The notes beneath the pieces are model-generated. The model was not told where the DNA came from, made no database searches, and saw nothing but the letters and a program-made list of their open reading frames with translations. From Arthrobacter sp. B1I2 (lineage in GTDB: Bacteria; Actinomycetota; Actinomycetes; Actinomycetales; Micrococcaceae), in NCBI RefSeq assembly GCF_030816485.1, contig NZ_JAUSYC010000001.1, positions 3,472,001-3,536,000 on the forward strand: a stretch of DNA of 64,000 nucleotides. The letters are read 5' to 3'. Made by a program: the position numbers and the translations under genes. Shown here piece by piece: positions 44,180 to 52,928 of the stretch (position 1 is the first letter of the stretch; each line of letters opens with the position of its first letter).

Positions 44180-45775
44180 TCAGGCCGGTGCCAGCCGGCC
44201 GCCGTCGAGCGTCAGGATGCGGTGCGCCGCCGTCCGTGCGTAGCCCAGGTCATGGGTGACCAGCACGACGGCGGCGCCCCCCGCTGCTGCCGAGCCGACG
44301 GCGGCGTCCAGCAGGGCCAGTCCGTCGCCGTCCAGTGCCACCGTGGGTTCGTCCAGTGCCAGGACGGCGGGCTGGCGGGCCAGGACGGTGGCCAGTGCCA
44401 GGAGGCGCTGGGCGGAGGCCGGCAGCTCCGCGGGATGTTCGTTGGCGGCCGCCGCCAGCCCCACGGCTTCCAGCGCTTCGGCGGCCCGCCGGGCAGCATC
44501 CGGTCCCGCCAACCGTTCCAGCCCAAAGCTGACCTCCCGGAGGACGGTGCGTTCGAACAGCTGGTCGCGCGGCTGCTGGAACAACAAGCCCACGGACGCG
44601 GCGGTTTGCCCCACGGGCGCCCGGGCAATGTCGCTGCCGCGGACCAGGACAGTGCCAGCGGTGGGGCGCAGCAGGCCGTTGAAGTGCCGCAGGAGCGTTG
44701 ATTTTCCGGTACCGTTGGGCCCGGTGACCGCCACGATTTCCCCTGGCTGGACCGCCAGGTGGACGTCCTGCAGCACCGGGGAATGACCGTTCCGCTCCCC
44801 CGTTTGCGTGGCCCTTCGCCGTCTTTTGCCGCGGGCCGGTGATTCCGGGTACGCGAAGGACACACCCCGGAGCTGCAGTGCCGCCGGCACTGTCCGCTGC
44901 GCCGCGGGCCGGGGCTTTGACGGGGCTGCAGCCTCCGCTCCATCGGCGCGCCGGAGGGCCGGCGGCAACAGGCCCGAACCGGGACCCATGCCGGCTGGGG
45001 GCCCGCATGCCGTGACCGTGCCGCCCCGCAGCACCACCCAGGTGTCGGCTTCCATAAGCAGCGGATCGACCAGTTGGCTGAGGATCACGACGGCGGTACC
45101 CCGCGTCAGCAGGTCCCGGACCAGGGCGGCAAGCCGGTTGGCCCCTGCCGCGTCCAGCGAGGCGAGAGGCTCGTCCATGACCAGCACCGGGGGTCCGGCG
45201 ATCATGGCGCAGCCGATGGCCAGGCGGCGCAGCTGGCCACCGGAGAGCCGGGCAGGATCCTGGTCCAGCTGGTCTTCAAGTCCCAGCAGCGCGGCTGTGC
45301 GCTCCACCGCAACCTGCATGGCGCCGCGGTCCGTGCCGGCATTTTCCAGACCGAACGCGAGTTCCTCGGCCACCGTGGACCGGACGGTGGACAGGACGGC
45401 GCCGGGGTCCTGCGGTACAAATCCCACGTGCCGGCCCCACTGGGCGGGATCGATCCGCGGGTCCCCCGTGCCGCCGTCGAACTCCAGCCGGGTGCCGGAC
45501 AACTCAAGGAACCCTGCCAGAGTTCCGTGGCCGCCCGGGGGCAGCCAGCCGGCCAGCAGGCGGCCCAGGGTGGACTTGCCACTCCCTGAGGCGCCGAGGA
45601 TGGCCGTGAAGGAGCCCCGGGCAAAGGAAACAGCCACATCCTGCAGAACCGGGGCGTGCCCGTCGTGGAAGGTGAAGTCCCGGATGCCGGCTGCCAGGAC
45701 CGGGGGGTTCGTGTGAGCAGCCGGCCGGACAGCTGCCCTGCCCTCAGCCACCTGCACCTGCCACCCGGAGAACAA
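44180..45775 (-). CDS. ecfA: Energy-coupling factor ATPase, two fused NBDs, asymmetric
   Basis: A 531-residue ATPase with two ABC domains that powers an ECF importer. NBD1: Walker A GASGSGKST (61-69), Q-loop VPQDPG, signature LSGGQ (177-181), Walker B VLVMDEP (197-203), but Gln234 (ILSQLVD) where the H-loop His should be. NBD2: Walker A GPNGTGKST (352-360), Walker B VLALDEP (471-477) and H-loop VTHDLG (His508), but LPASAQ (451-456) where LSGGQ should be. Both losses fall in the same composite ATP site. The TTG at 45775 overlaps ecfT; GTG at 45751 is an alternative start. Confidence 0.92.
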   Translation of the reverse strand: MFSGWQVQVAEGRAAVRPAAHTNPPVLAAGIRDFTFHDGHAPVLQDVAVSFARGSFTAILGASGSGKSTLGRLLAGWLPPGGHGTLAGFLELSGTRLEFDGGTGDPRIDPAQWGRHVGFVPQDPGAVLSTVRSTVAEELAFGLENAGTDRGAMQVAVERTAALLGLEDQLDQDPARLSGGQLRRLAIGCAMIAGPPVLVMDEPLASLDAAGANRLAALVRDLLTRGTAVVILSQLVDPLLMEADTWVVLRGGTVTACGPPAGMGPGSGLLPPALRRADGAEAAAPSKPRPAAQRTVPAALQLRGVSFAYPESPARGKRRRRATQTGERNGHSPVLQDVHLAVQPGEIVAVTGPNGTGKSTLLRHFNGLLRPTAGTVLVRGSDIARAPVGQTAASVGLLFQQPRDQLFERTVLREVSFGLERLAGPDAARRAAEALEAVGLAAAANEHPAELPASAQRLLALATVLARQPAVLALDEPTVALDGDGLALLDAAVGSAAAGGAAVVLVTHDLGYARTAAHRILTLDGGRLAPA

Positions 45776-46565
45776 CTGCCGCCAGGGCCGACAGCACCAG
45801 GACTACGCGTGTTGCCCGCTGAAGGGCCGAATCAGCCACTTCGCGGTAGCTGGTCCGGGGCCCTGTGTTGCTGAGTCCCCGGGCTTCCAGGGCCGCGGCG
45901 CGGGTGCCGGCGTCATCGATCAGGGAGAGGACCAGCGGAACGGCTTGCAGCCGGAACGCGCCCGCCCTGGACACCAGGCTGCGGGAAACCACCAGGCCTC
46001 GCGACTCCTGGGCCTGCCGGATCCGCTGTGCCCGGGCCGCGATGGCGGGCAGCAGGGTCAGGGTGGACGCCAGGACGAAGGCAAAGCGGCCCTGTACTCC
46101 CCGTGCGGACAAGGCCGCCACGAGGTCGGGAACGCGGACGCTGAAAGAGAACAGCAGCAGGGCCAGGACCACGGCGGCCAGCTGCAGGATCCGCTGCCCG
46201 GCGAAGTCCAGGCCCTCTGCCGTGATGCGGGCGGGTCCCCACTCTGCCAGGACCGTCCTGCCCTCGGGAAAGAACAGCCCGTGCAGCCAGAGCAGTGACA
46301 GGCCAAGCGGGACGAGGACTGCCGCGGCCGCCGGCAGGACGCGGCGGGCCGTGCCGCCCGCCATGGACAGGCCAAGGCACGCGGCAACCACGGCGAGGGA
46401 CAGCAGCCAGCTGCCGGCCGCCGTCGTGATGGCCGCCGTGGCCACGGCCGCCGCCAGCGACGTCAGCGGGTTAAGGCGTTCCCGCCTGGCGGGCTCTGCG
46501 GTCCTGCCTGCCGGTGATGCTGCCACAGGTTTCCGGTCAGCCGTTCCGTGCTGAATCCTGGGCAT
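45744..46565 (-). CDS. ecfT: Energy-coupling factor transmembrane component (EcfT/CbiQ type)
   Basis: A 273-residue membrane protein with about five to six hydrophobic segments and the EcfT coupling-helix motif ALEARGLSNTGPRT (Ala-x-x-Ala-Arg-Gly type, near residue 235) plus the related QAQESRGLVVSR near 180. These short helices couple EcfT to the ATPases. The ATG at 46565 overlaps ecfS by 29 nt; a GTG at 46526, after the ecfS stop, is an alternative. Part of the operon S-T-A. Confidence 0.88.
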   Translation of the reverse strand: MPRIQHGTADRKPVAASPAGRTAEPARRERLNPLTSLAAAVATAAITTAAGSWLLSLAVVAACLGLSMAGGTARRVLPAAAAVLVPLGLSLLWLHGLFFPEGRTVLAEWGPARITAEGLDFAGQRILQLAAVVLALLLFSFSVRVPDLVAALSARGVQGRFAFVLASTLTLLPAIAARAQRIRQAQESRGLVVSRSLVSRAGAFRLQAVPLVLSLIDDAGTRAAALEARGLSNTGPRTSYREVADSALQRATRVVLVLSALAAVVLRVAGAGG

Positions 46566-47412
46566 TGCCCTGTACCGGGCCTTGGGCCGAACTTTGCACC
46601 GGACCGCCCGCCGGGGTCTGGCCGGCCAGGACCCGGTGGCGCCGGAGGAAGGGGAACTGTCCGCGGGACCGGCGGGGCAGCGCGTAGACCAGGATGGCCA
46701 CGATGGTGAACACGATGGCCTTGTCCATGGGGTCGGAGAGCAGCGCCTGCTTGGTGATGGCGGCCAGGAGGGTGTCACCCATGGCCCGGAACGCACTGAC
46801 GATTGCCCCGGTGGCCACGCCCGAGGTTCCGCCGAAGACGAAGGCGGCCACGGGGGCGGAAACCACGCCGGCGATGATCCCGGTGACGAAGCCGGCGACG
46901 GGGGCCAGGTAGAAGCGGCGGAAGAGGCCGTAGCGTGCTGCCAGCCCTGCCAGGCACCCGATGAGCGCGGCGCCCGCGGCGAACGGAAGCACCGTGGGGT
47001 TGAAGAAGGACCAGACAATGCTGCTGAGCGCGCCCGTGGCGGCACCGGCGGCCGGTCCTGCCAGGACGGCGATCAGCACCGTGCCGATGGCGTCGAGGTA
47101 GAAGGGAACCAGGGTGCTGCCGACGAACTGGCCGAGCACGATGTTCAGGACCAGTGCCACCGGGATCAGCACCAGGGTGGATGCCGGCAGCGTGGGCAGG
47201 ACGGCGATGATCAGCAGGACCGCGCCTGCCAGGAAGCCGGTGAGGGCGATCAGGGCCGATGCGCTGCCCGGGCCTCCGGTAATGTCTGCCGGCTGGTTGA
47301 GCACCAGGTAGACGTAGGTTGCGGCGATGGCCAGGGCGCCAAGGATCTCCAGCACCCGGCGGCGGGCTGCGGGGCGTTCCTGGGACGGAAGCGTCAAAGA
47401 GGACGATGACAT
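46537..47412 (-). CDS. ecfS: ECF transporter substrate-binding (S) component
   Basis: A 291-residue membrane protein with six to seven hydrophobic segments, e.g. LVLIPVALVLNIVLGQF and YLDAIGTVLIAVLAGPAAGA, the latter typical of ECF S components. The C-terminal 45 residues are polar and Gln/Ala-rich. It binds the vitamin or nucleoside-like ligand for the ATPase-T module encoded directly downstream. The substrate cannot be read from sequence; the upstream nucleoside hydrolase gene suggests a nucleoside or ribosylated compound, as an inference. Confidence 0.85.
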   Translation of the reverse strand: MSSSSLTLPSQERPAARRRVLEILGALAIAATYVYLVLNQPADITGGPGSASALIALTGFLAGAVLLIIAVLPTLPASTLVLIPVALVLNIVLGQFVGSTLVPFYLDAIGTVLIAVLAGPAAGAATGALSSIVWSFFNPTVLPFAAGAALIGCLAGLAARYGLFRRFYLAPVAGFVTGIIAGVVSAPVAAFVFGGTSGVATGAIVSAFRAMGDTLLAAITKQALLSDPMDKAIVFTIVAILVYALPRRSRGQFPFLRRHRVLAGQTPAGGPVQSSAQGPVQGNAQDSARNG

Positions 47413-47434
47413 GGGGAATGTTCCTTTGGGGGCA

Positions 47435-47474
47435 GGCAGGTTGCCCGGCAGTACCGGGACGAAGGATGGCTGCC
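47435..47474 (-). promoter_or_regulatory. Structured leader before the ECF operon
   Basis: The 208-nt gap 47413-47620 holds no gene. In it GGCAG (47435-47439) pairs with CTGCC (47470-47474), enclosing CCCGG (47444-47448) and CCGGG (47454-47458). A TAGAAT -10-like box lies further upstream on minus (about 47528-47533). The structure does not match a TPP, FMN, cobalamin or ZTP riboswitch that I recognise. AAAGGAA precedes the ecfS ATG. Could be a regulatory RNA or chance pairing. Confidence 0.35.
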
Positions 47475-47620
47475 TATGTCACCTCGGCAGCAGCCGGCGG
47501 CAACTGCGCCGGGCCGGACGTGGCCCATTCTACCGGCCATCCACCTCCCACGGCCCACCCTCCGGCAGTGGACTTCTTTGCCTCACCCGCCTTTATCCCA
47601 CCTGCTTAATCCCGCCCGCC

Positions 47621-48646
47621 TTATCCCACCCGGCGGGCCAGGCGCCCCACGGCGGACACCAGTTCGCGGAAAGCCTGCTCCGGTTTGTTGCCGGAAACCA
47701 CTCTGGCGTTGGGGGGTGTGCCCCAGAGCCCGCGGAAGTCGGCCACGGTGGTTCCCGCCAGGAGCGGAGAATCCGTTTCGACGTCCACGGTGGCGGTGCG
47801 GGCCGTGTACTCGAGGGTGCCGGCGGCGACTCCTGCGGCGAAGAAGTCGTGGACGTGGGCCAGGTACCCCTGGTCATAGAGCCGGTGGAACTCGAAATAG
47901 AAGCGCAGGGCATCTGACAGGTGCCGGATGAGTGTGTTGTCGGAGGTGCTCCGCAGGCCCTCGGGCTGTTCGGGGAGCACCAGTTCGGGCACGGCGGCGC
48001 CTGCAGCCTGGGCCAGCGCCGTGACGTGGGCCGGGTGCAGCTCCATGCGTTCGGTGGTGTCCAGCGAGCAGACGATGGGGAGTTTCTCCAGGGGCCGTCC
48101 CCGGTAGGCGGCGTAGACCTCCTTGGCTGCGTGGGGGTCCACGTGGGTGTTCCACTCGGCGGTGGGGGTGGTGTTGCCCTGGTGGTAGAACGCCCCGCCC
48201 ATGATCACCACCTTGGCCAGGAGGTCGGGAAGCGCCGGTTCCTTGCGCAGTGCCAGGGCGAAGTTGGTCAGCGGGGCGGTGATGAGCGCGGTGAGCTCCC
48301 CCGGCCTGGCCCGGGCATGTTCGACCCAGAGGTCCACGGCGTTCCGGGGGCTGAACCGGCCGGCGGGTTCGGGCAGGACGGCGTACCCGATGCCTTGCGG
48401 TCCGTGGGTCTCAGGGGTGGTGAGCAGCGGGATGGACAAGGGCTTCCGCGCGCCCACCGCCACCTGGACGCCGGGCCGGCCGCACAGTTCCAGCAGTGCC
48501 AGTGTATTGCGGGCCACCTGATCGGCGTCCACGTTGCCGGGGGTGGCCGTGACCGCCACGAATTCGGTGTCCGGGAGGGCGGCGAGGTAGGCAAGGGCCA
48601 GGGCGTCGTCGATCCCGGTGTCTACGTCCAGGAGGTAGGCGGGCAT
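47621..48646 (-). CDS. Inosine-uridine-type nucleoside hydrolase
   Basis: A 341-residue enzyme that splits nucleosides into base and ribose. The N-terminus has the Ca-binding signature LDVDTGIDDALALAY, then VTATPGNVDADQVARN, and the His-containing GHGDxxx-like later part (VKVVIMGGAF, AEWNTHVDPHAAKEV) with Asp ligands. The ATG lies 6 nt after the aldo/keto reductase stop. The ECF transporter that follows after 208 nt might import its nucleoside substrate. Confidence 0.93.
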   Translation of the reverse strand: MPAYLLDVDTGIDDALALAYLAALPDTEFVAVTATPGNVDADQVARNTLALLELCGRPGVQVAVGARKPLSIPLLTTPETHGPQGIGYAVLPEPAGRFSPRNAVDLWVEHARARPGELTALITAPLTNFALALRKEPALPDLLAKVVIMGGAFYHQGNTTPTAEWNTHVDPHAAKEVYAAYRGRPLEKLPIVCSLDTTERMELHPAHVTALAQAAGAAVPELVLPEQPEGLRSTSDNTLIRHLSDALRFYFEFHRLYDQGYLAHVHDFFAAGVAAGTLEYTARTATVDVETDSPLLAGTTVADFRGLWGTPPNARVVSGNKPEQAFRELVSAVGRLARRVG

Positions 48647-48652
48647 GGTTGC

Positions 48653-49630
48653 CTAGAAGAGCGCGACCTTGGGCACCGCGGGGAAGATCGCGTCCAGCTC
48701 AGCAAGGTCCTCGGCTGCAGGGACCCAGTTTGCCGCTTCCGCGTTCTGCCTGACCTGCTCCGGCCGGGTGGCGCCGGCGATGACGCTGGCCACGGAAGGC
48801 TGGGCGGCGAGCCAGGAGAAGGCCACCTCGATCTCCGTGAGGCCCCGTTCCTTCGCAAAGGCGCTGAACCGGCCCAGCTGGTCCCAGTCGGCGTCGTCCA
48901 CCATGTTGGTGCGGGTGTGGCTGAGCCGCGACCCCTCCGGAGCGTGGCCCGGCGAGTACTTGCCGGTCAGTAAGCCGTTGGCCAGCGGGAAGTACGGCAG
49001 GACACCCAGGCCGAACTCTTCCGCGGCCGGCGTCACCTCAAGCTCGGCACGCCTGTCCAGCAGGTTGTAGTGGTTCTGGGTGGAGATAAAGCGGGCCGTG
49101 CCCAGTTCGCGCGCCACGTACTCCGCCTGGGCAATCTGCCAGCCGGACCGGTTGGAGTGGCCGATGTAGCGGACCTTGCCGCTGCGGACCAGGGTGTCCA
49201 GCGCCGCGAGGGTCTCATCGATGGGAGTCAGCGGATCCGGGGTGTGGAACTGGTAGAGGTCGATCCAGTCGGTGCCGAGCCGCCGGAGCGAAGCCTCCAC
49301 CGCCTGGATGATGTACCGCCGCGATCCGCGGGCGCCGAAGTCCGGCCCGCTGCCGCCCTTCATGTCCATGCCGAACTTGGTAGCCAGGACCACGCCGGAA
49401 CGCCGGTTTCCGAGGGCCTTGCCGAGCATGGTCTCGCTCAGCCCGGGCTCCCGGCCGTACGTGTCCGCCACGTCGAAGAGGGTGATGCCGGCGTCGACCG
49501 CCGCGTGGACGACGGCGTCCGTGGCGTCCTGCGACTCGGTGGCGGTATTGGCGCGGCCAAGGTTGTTGCAGCCCAGGCCCACGGTGGAGACGGTCAGGCC
49601 TGACTTTCCAACGCGGCGGTAACTGGTCAA
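48653..49630 (-). CDS. Aldo/keto reductase
   Basis: A 325-residue NADPH-dependent TIM-barrel reductase. The catalytic tetrad is visible as Asp and Tyr in LFDVADTYG, Lys in LATKFGM and His in LYQFHTPDP. Cofactor region VIAGATRPEQVRQNAEA. TTG start at 49630 is supported by AGGAGG ending 5 nt upstream. It lies 9 nt after the hypothetical gene before it and 6 nt before the nucleoside hydrolase gene. Confidence 0.93.
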   Translation of the reverse strand: MTSYRRVGKSGLTVSTVGLGCNNLGRANTATESQDATDAVVHAAVDAGITLFDVADTYGREPGLSETMLGKALGNRRSGVVLATKFGMDMKGGSGPDFGARGSRRYIIQAVEASLRRLGTDWIDLYQFHTPDPLTPIDETLAALDTLVRSGKVRYIGHSNRSGWQIAQAEYVARELGTARFISTQNHYNLLDRRAELEVTPAAEEFGLGVLPYFPLANGLLTGKYSPGHAPEGSRLSHTRTNMVDDADWDQLGRFSAFAKERGLTEIEVAFSWLAAQPSVASVIAGATRPEQVRQNAEAANWVPAAEDLAELDAIFPAVPKVALF

Positions 49631-49639
49631 GGACGCCTC

Positions 49640-50200
49640 CTAAAGGCTGAAGCTGTTGGCGGGCTTGGCTGAGTGCTTGAGTTTGTAATGCTCCGGGTCG
49701 CTGTACGGGGCGGCGCCGATGCTGAGCTTGGTGAAGTCCAGGTCCTCGCCGCGGGCGCAGACTTTGATGGCGTTGACGGCCTTGTTCACGTCCGGGCAGA
49801 GGCAGAAGATGTTGAGCTTGTAGTCCGTGAATTCGGAACGCTCCACCGTGCCCAGGCCCCGCCAGGCGAGGTGGCTGATCAGGGCGTCGGTGGCCTTCTG
49901 CTCCAGGTAGCGGTCACGGTCGGTGCCTTCCCGCGTCTTGAGCGCGAACTGCGCCACCACCCAGAACTGCTCCTCGGTGGGGATCTCGGCGAATCCGTCC
50001 TCGGCGCACTGGGCTGCGAAGGCGTCCAGGAGGCCGTCGGCCGCGGCATCGTCGGGAACGTCGGTTTCCTCGGTCTTGCTCTGGTGCCCCACCACGCCGA
50101 AGTTCATGACGAACTGCGAGTAGTCCTCATCGAACCAGGCCTCCCGGAAGTGGAGGGTGCCCTCGTCGTCGCGCTTGTAGACCCTGACAATGCCGCTCAT
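49640..50200 (-). CDS. Conserved hypothetical protein (YKRDDEG protein)
   Basis: A 186-residue soluble protein starting [24 protein letters not shown] at the ATG at 50200, which overlaps the DUF402 stop as ATGA. Acidic and alpha/beta in composition, with a short Cys pair in NIFCLCPDVNKAV. I do not recognise the family. Coupling to the DUF402 gene and dxs suggests it is expressed with isoprenoid and nucleotide-related genes, but gives no function. Confidence 0.75.
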   Translation of the reverse strand: MSGIVRVYKRDDEGTLHFREAWFDEDYSQFVMNFGVVGHQSKTEETDVPDDAAADGLLDAFAAQCAEDGFAEIPTEEQFWVVAQFALKTREGTDRDRYLEQKATDALISHLAWRGLGTVERSEFTDYKLNIFCLCPDVNKAVNAIKVCARGEDLDFTKLSIGAAPYSDPEHYKLKHSAKPANSFSL

Positions 50201-50814
50201 GTGCGTCCTTTTGTAAACCATTCGACGTCGGTGCCGTCGAATGGAGATTGCTGTGCCTTCACCGCGTGGTACAGAGTGTCAGCGGAGGTCTGGATGTCCT
50301 CGATCAGTTGCTGCGGGTAGCGCATGGAGACGCTGTGCTCCGCGAATTCGTCCTGGTCGTCGATGAAGACGCCACGGGAGGCGGTCCGGATGACGTCCAG
50401 GTCCATGTCAATCACGTGGAACTCGGTCACTGAGGGCCGGATCTGCGTCCACTCATGGCCGACCGCCAGGTCGATGTACACCCGTACTCCGCCGGGGTGG
50501 GCGGAGTCGTAGAATGTGGCCACCCAGTCACCCTGGCGCGGCACCAGCAGTACGGCGTCGGACCGCGTGTAGAACGCGGCGCCGGGGCGGGAACAGAACT
50601 CGTTGGTGCCCTGGAAGATCCACCACCCGTGCTGGTCTTCGCCAAGGTACCGGCCCGGCACCACCCAGTGGGCCTTCCCGTTCCATTTCCGGTTCCGGGA
50701 GACCACCAGCTGGCCCGGCTGCAGTCCGTTGGGAACGCGGGTGGTGGTGGTGTGCAGAACCGGTCCGGACTCCCCTACGGCGCCGGGGTACTTCAGTTCG
50801 TCCTCGTCCCTCAC
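50197..50814 (-). CDS. DUF402-family protein
   Basis: A 205-residue protein of the DUF402 type; some members (FomD-like, ntdP) act on nucleotides as diphosphatases with divalent metal. Seen: [41 protein letters not shown] with a cluster of metal-binding acids. Starts with a GTG that overlaps the dxs stop as GTGA. Function in this organism unknown. Confidence 0.85.
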   Translation of the reverse strand: MRDEDELKYPGAVGESGPVLHTTTTRVPNGLQPGQLVVSRNRKWNGKAHWVVPGRYLGEDQHGWWIFQGTNEFCSRPGAAFYTRSDAVLLVPRQGDWVATFYDSAHPGGVRVYIDLAVGHEWTQIRPSVTEFHVIDMDLDVIRTASRGVFIDDQDEFAEHSVSMRYPQQLIEDIQTSADTLYHAVKAQQSPFDGTDVEWFTKGRT

Positions 50815-52784
50815 AGGATCGGAAGGCTGCCGGTGGTGGGGTGCTGCTGTCCAGGCAAGGGACGCGCGAACGGAACCTTGGTTCCCAGGACCTGCGCCAC
50901 GACGTCGTGCGTGATCTGCTGGGCGGTCAGCCCTACCCGCTCAAGCACCTGGTTGCGGGTGCCGTGGTCCAGGAACTCCACGGGCAAGCCCACCTCGTTC
51001 AGGGCCGTGTCCACACCTGCGGCACGCATCTCCTGCCGGATGCGCGAGCCCACGCCGCCCGCGCGGACGCCGTCTTCGATGCAGACCACCAGCCTGTGGT
51101 GCGAGGCCAGCGCAATGATGGAGCGGCGGACGGGCAGGACCCAGCGGGGATCCACCACGGTGGTGCTGATGCCCTGCGCCCCGAGCCGGTTGGAGACATC
51201 CAGGGCCAGCTCGGACATGGCGCCGACGCTGACGATCAACACGTCATTTTCGGTGGAGCCGGAGGGGCGGCGGGCAAGGATGTCCACGCCGTCGCCCAGC
51301 CGTTCCAGTGCCTCGACCGCCGGACCAACGGATCCCTTGGAGAAGCGGACAACGCTGGGGGCGTCGCTGATGGCCACCGCCTCGCGCAGTTCCTCCCGGA
51401 GCCGGCTGGCGTCGCGGGGTGCGGCCAGGTGGAGGCCGGGAACGATCTGGACCATGGCCATGTCCCACATACCGTGGTGGCTGGCGCCGTCCGGGCCGGT
51501 GACGCCGGCACGGTCCAGGACGATGGTAACGCCGGCTTTGTGGAGGGCGACGTCCATGAGCAGCTGGTCGAATGCCCGGTTCAGGAAGGTGGCGTAGACG
51601 GCGACGACGGGGTGCAGCCCGCCGAAGGCCATGCCTGCTGCGGCCGTGAGGGCATGCTGTTCGGCGATGCCGACGTCGATGACGCGCTCGGGGTGCCTGG
51701 CGGCGAACTTGTGCAGGCCAACCGGGATCAGCATGGCCCCGGTAATGCCGACGATGTCATCGCGCTCATCGGCGATGGCGGCGATCTCGTCGGCGAACAC
51801 GGAGGTCCAGGACTGTGCGCCGCCGCTGCCGGTTGGTTCGCCGGTTTCGGGGTCGATGATGCCCACGGCGTGGAACTGGTCGGCTTCATGCGCGCGGGCG
51901 GGGGCGTAGCCGTGGCCCTTCTCCGTCATGGCGTGGACGATGACCGGCCCGCCATAATTCCTGGCGGTGGAGAGTGCGTGTTCCATGGCCTGGAGGTTGT
52001 GGCCGTCAACCGGCCCGATGTACTTCATGCCGAGGTCCTCGAACATGCCCTGCGGCGCCCACCAGTCCTTGATGCCCTTTTTCATGGCATGCAGGCTCTT
52101 GTACGTGAACTGGCCCATGGGGCCGCCGTTCTGCAGCTTCTTCTTCCACCAGTCCAGCGCGACCTCATAGGCGGGCGCGGCGCGGAAGGAGTCTATGGTG
52201 GGGCGCAGCGAGGCCAGGTAGTCCGCGAATCCGCCTACGGTAGGTGCGTAGGACCGGCCGTTGTCATTGACCACGATGACCACGCGGCGCTTCTTGTCCG
52301 CCGCGATGTTGTTGATGGCTTCCCATGCCATTCCCCCGGTGAGGGCGCCATCGCCCACTACGGCGACGACGTGGCGGTCACCTTCCCCTGTGAGCTGGCG
52401 GGCGCGGGAGATGCCGTCCGCCCAGGACAGGGACGAGGACGCGTGCGAGCTTTCGACGATGTCATGCTCGGACTCGGCCCTGGCCGGGTAGCCCGACAGG
52501 CCGCCTTCCTGGCGGAGGGTGCTGAAGTCCTGGCGTCCGGTGAGCAGCTTGTGGACGTAGGACTGGTGCCCAGTGTCAAAGACGATGCTGTCGCGGGGGG
52601 ATTCGAAGATGCGGTGCACGGCCAGCGTCAGTTCCACGACGCCGAGGTTGGGCCCGAGGTGGCCGCCCGTCTGGGAGACGTTTGTGATCAGGAAGTCCCT
52701 GATCTCCGAGGCCAGCTGTTCCAGCTGTTCCTCGGTCAACTCGTTCAGGTCCTGCGGATTCCGGATGGTGTCCAAGATTCCCAA
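50811..52784 (-). CDS. dxs: 1-deoxy-D-xylulose-5-phosphate synthase
   Basis: A 657-residue thiamine-diphosphate enzyme that joins pyruvate and glyceraldehyde-3-phosphate in the first step of the MEP isoprenoid pathway. Motifs: [44 protein letters not shown] (ThDP-Mg site) and [17 protein letters not shown] start at 52784 with AAGGAGGGG 3 nt upstream. It opens an operon with DUF402, hypothetical, aldo/keto reductase and nucleoside hydrolase genes. Confidence 0.97.
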   Translation of the reverse strand: MGILDTIRNPQDLNELTEEQLEQLASEIRDFLITNVSQTGGHLGPNLGVVELTLAVHRIFESPRDSIVFDTGHQSYVHKLLTGRQDFSTLRQEGGLSGYPARAESEHDIVESSHASSSLSWADGISRARQLTGEGDRHVVAVVGDGALTGGMAWEAINNIAADKKRRVVIVVNDNGRSYAPTVGGFADYLASLRPTIDSFRAAPAYEVALDWWKKKLQNGGPMGQFTYKSLHAMKKGIKDWWAPQGMFEDLGMKYIGPVDGHNLQAMEHALSTARNYGGPVIVHAMTEKGHGYAPARAHEADQFHAVGIIDPETGEPTGSGGAQSWTSVFADEIAAIADERDDIVGITGAMLIPVGLHKFAARHPERVIDVGIAEQHALTAAAGMAFGGLHPVVAVYATFLNRAFDQLLMDVALHKAGVTIVLDRAGVTGPDGASHHGMWDMAMVQIVPGLHLAAPRDASRLREELREAVAISDAPSVVRFSKGSVGPAVEALERLGDGVDILARRPSGSTENDVLIVSVGAMSELALDVSNRLGAQGISTTVVDPRWVLPVRRSIIALASHHRLVVCIEDGVRAGGVGSRIRQEMRAAGVDTALNEVGLPVEFLDHGTRNQVLERVGLTAQQITHDVVAQVLGTKVPFARPLPGQQHPTTGSLPIL

Positions 52785-52854
52785 TGACCCCTCCTTCGGG
52801 TGGTAGACGTGCCGTTTAACTCTAACGCCTTGGTCCGCAGGACCAGACGCACCA

Positions 52855-52899
52855 GAAAAGCCGAAGCCCCGGCTGGTCGCTGACCGGCCGGGGCTTCGG
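52855..52899 (-). terminator. Rho-independent terminator of acnA
   Basis: CCGAAGCCCCGGC (52861-52873) pairs perfectly with GCCGGGGCTTCGG (52887-52899). On minus the stem is followed by CTTTTC, fitting termination of the aconitase transcript 30 nt after its stop. The remaining gap to dxs (to 52785) includes the dxs ribosome binding site. Confidence 0.88.
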
Positions 52900-52928
52900 G
52901 GAGGATGATGCCTGCGCAGCAGTTCCCG

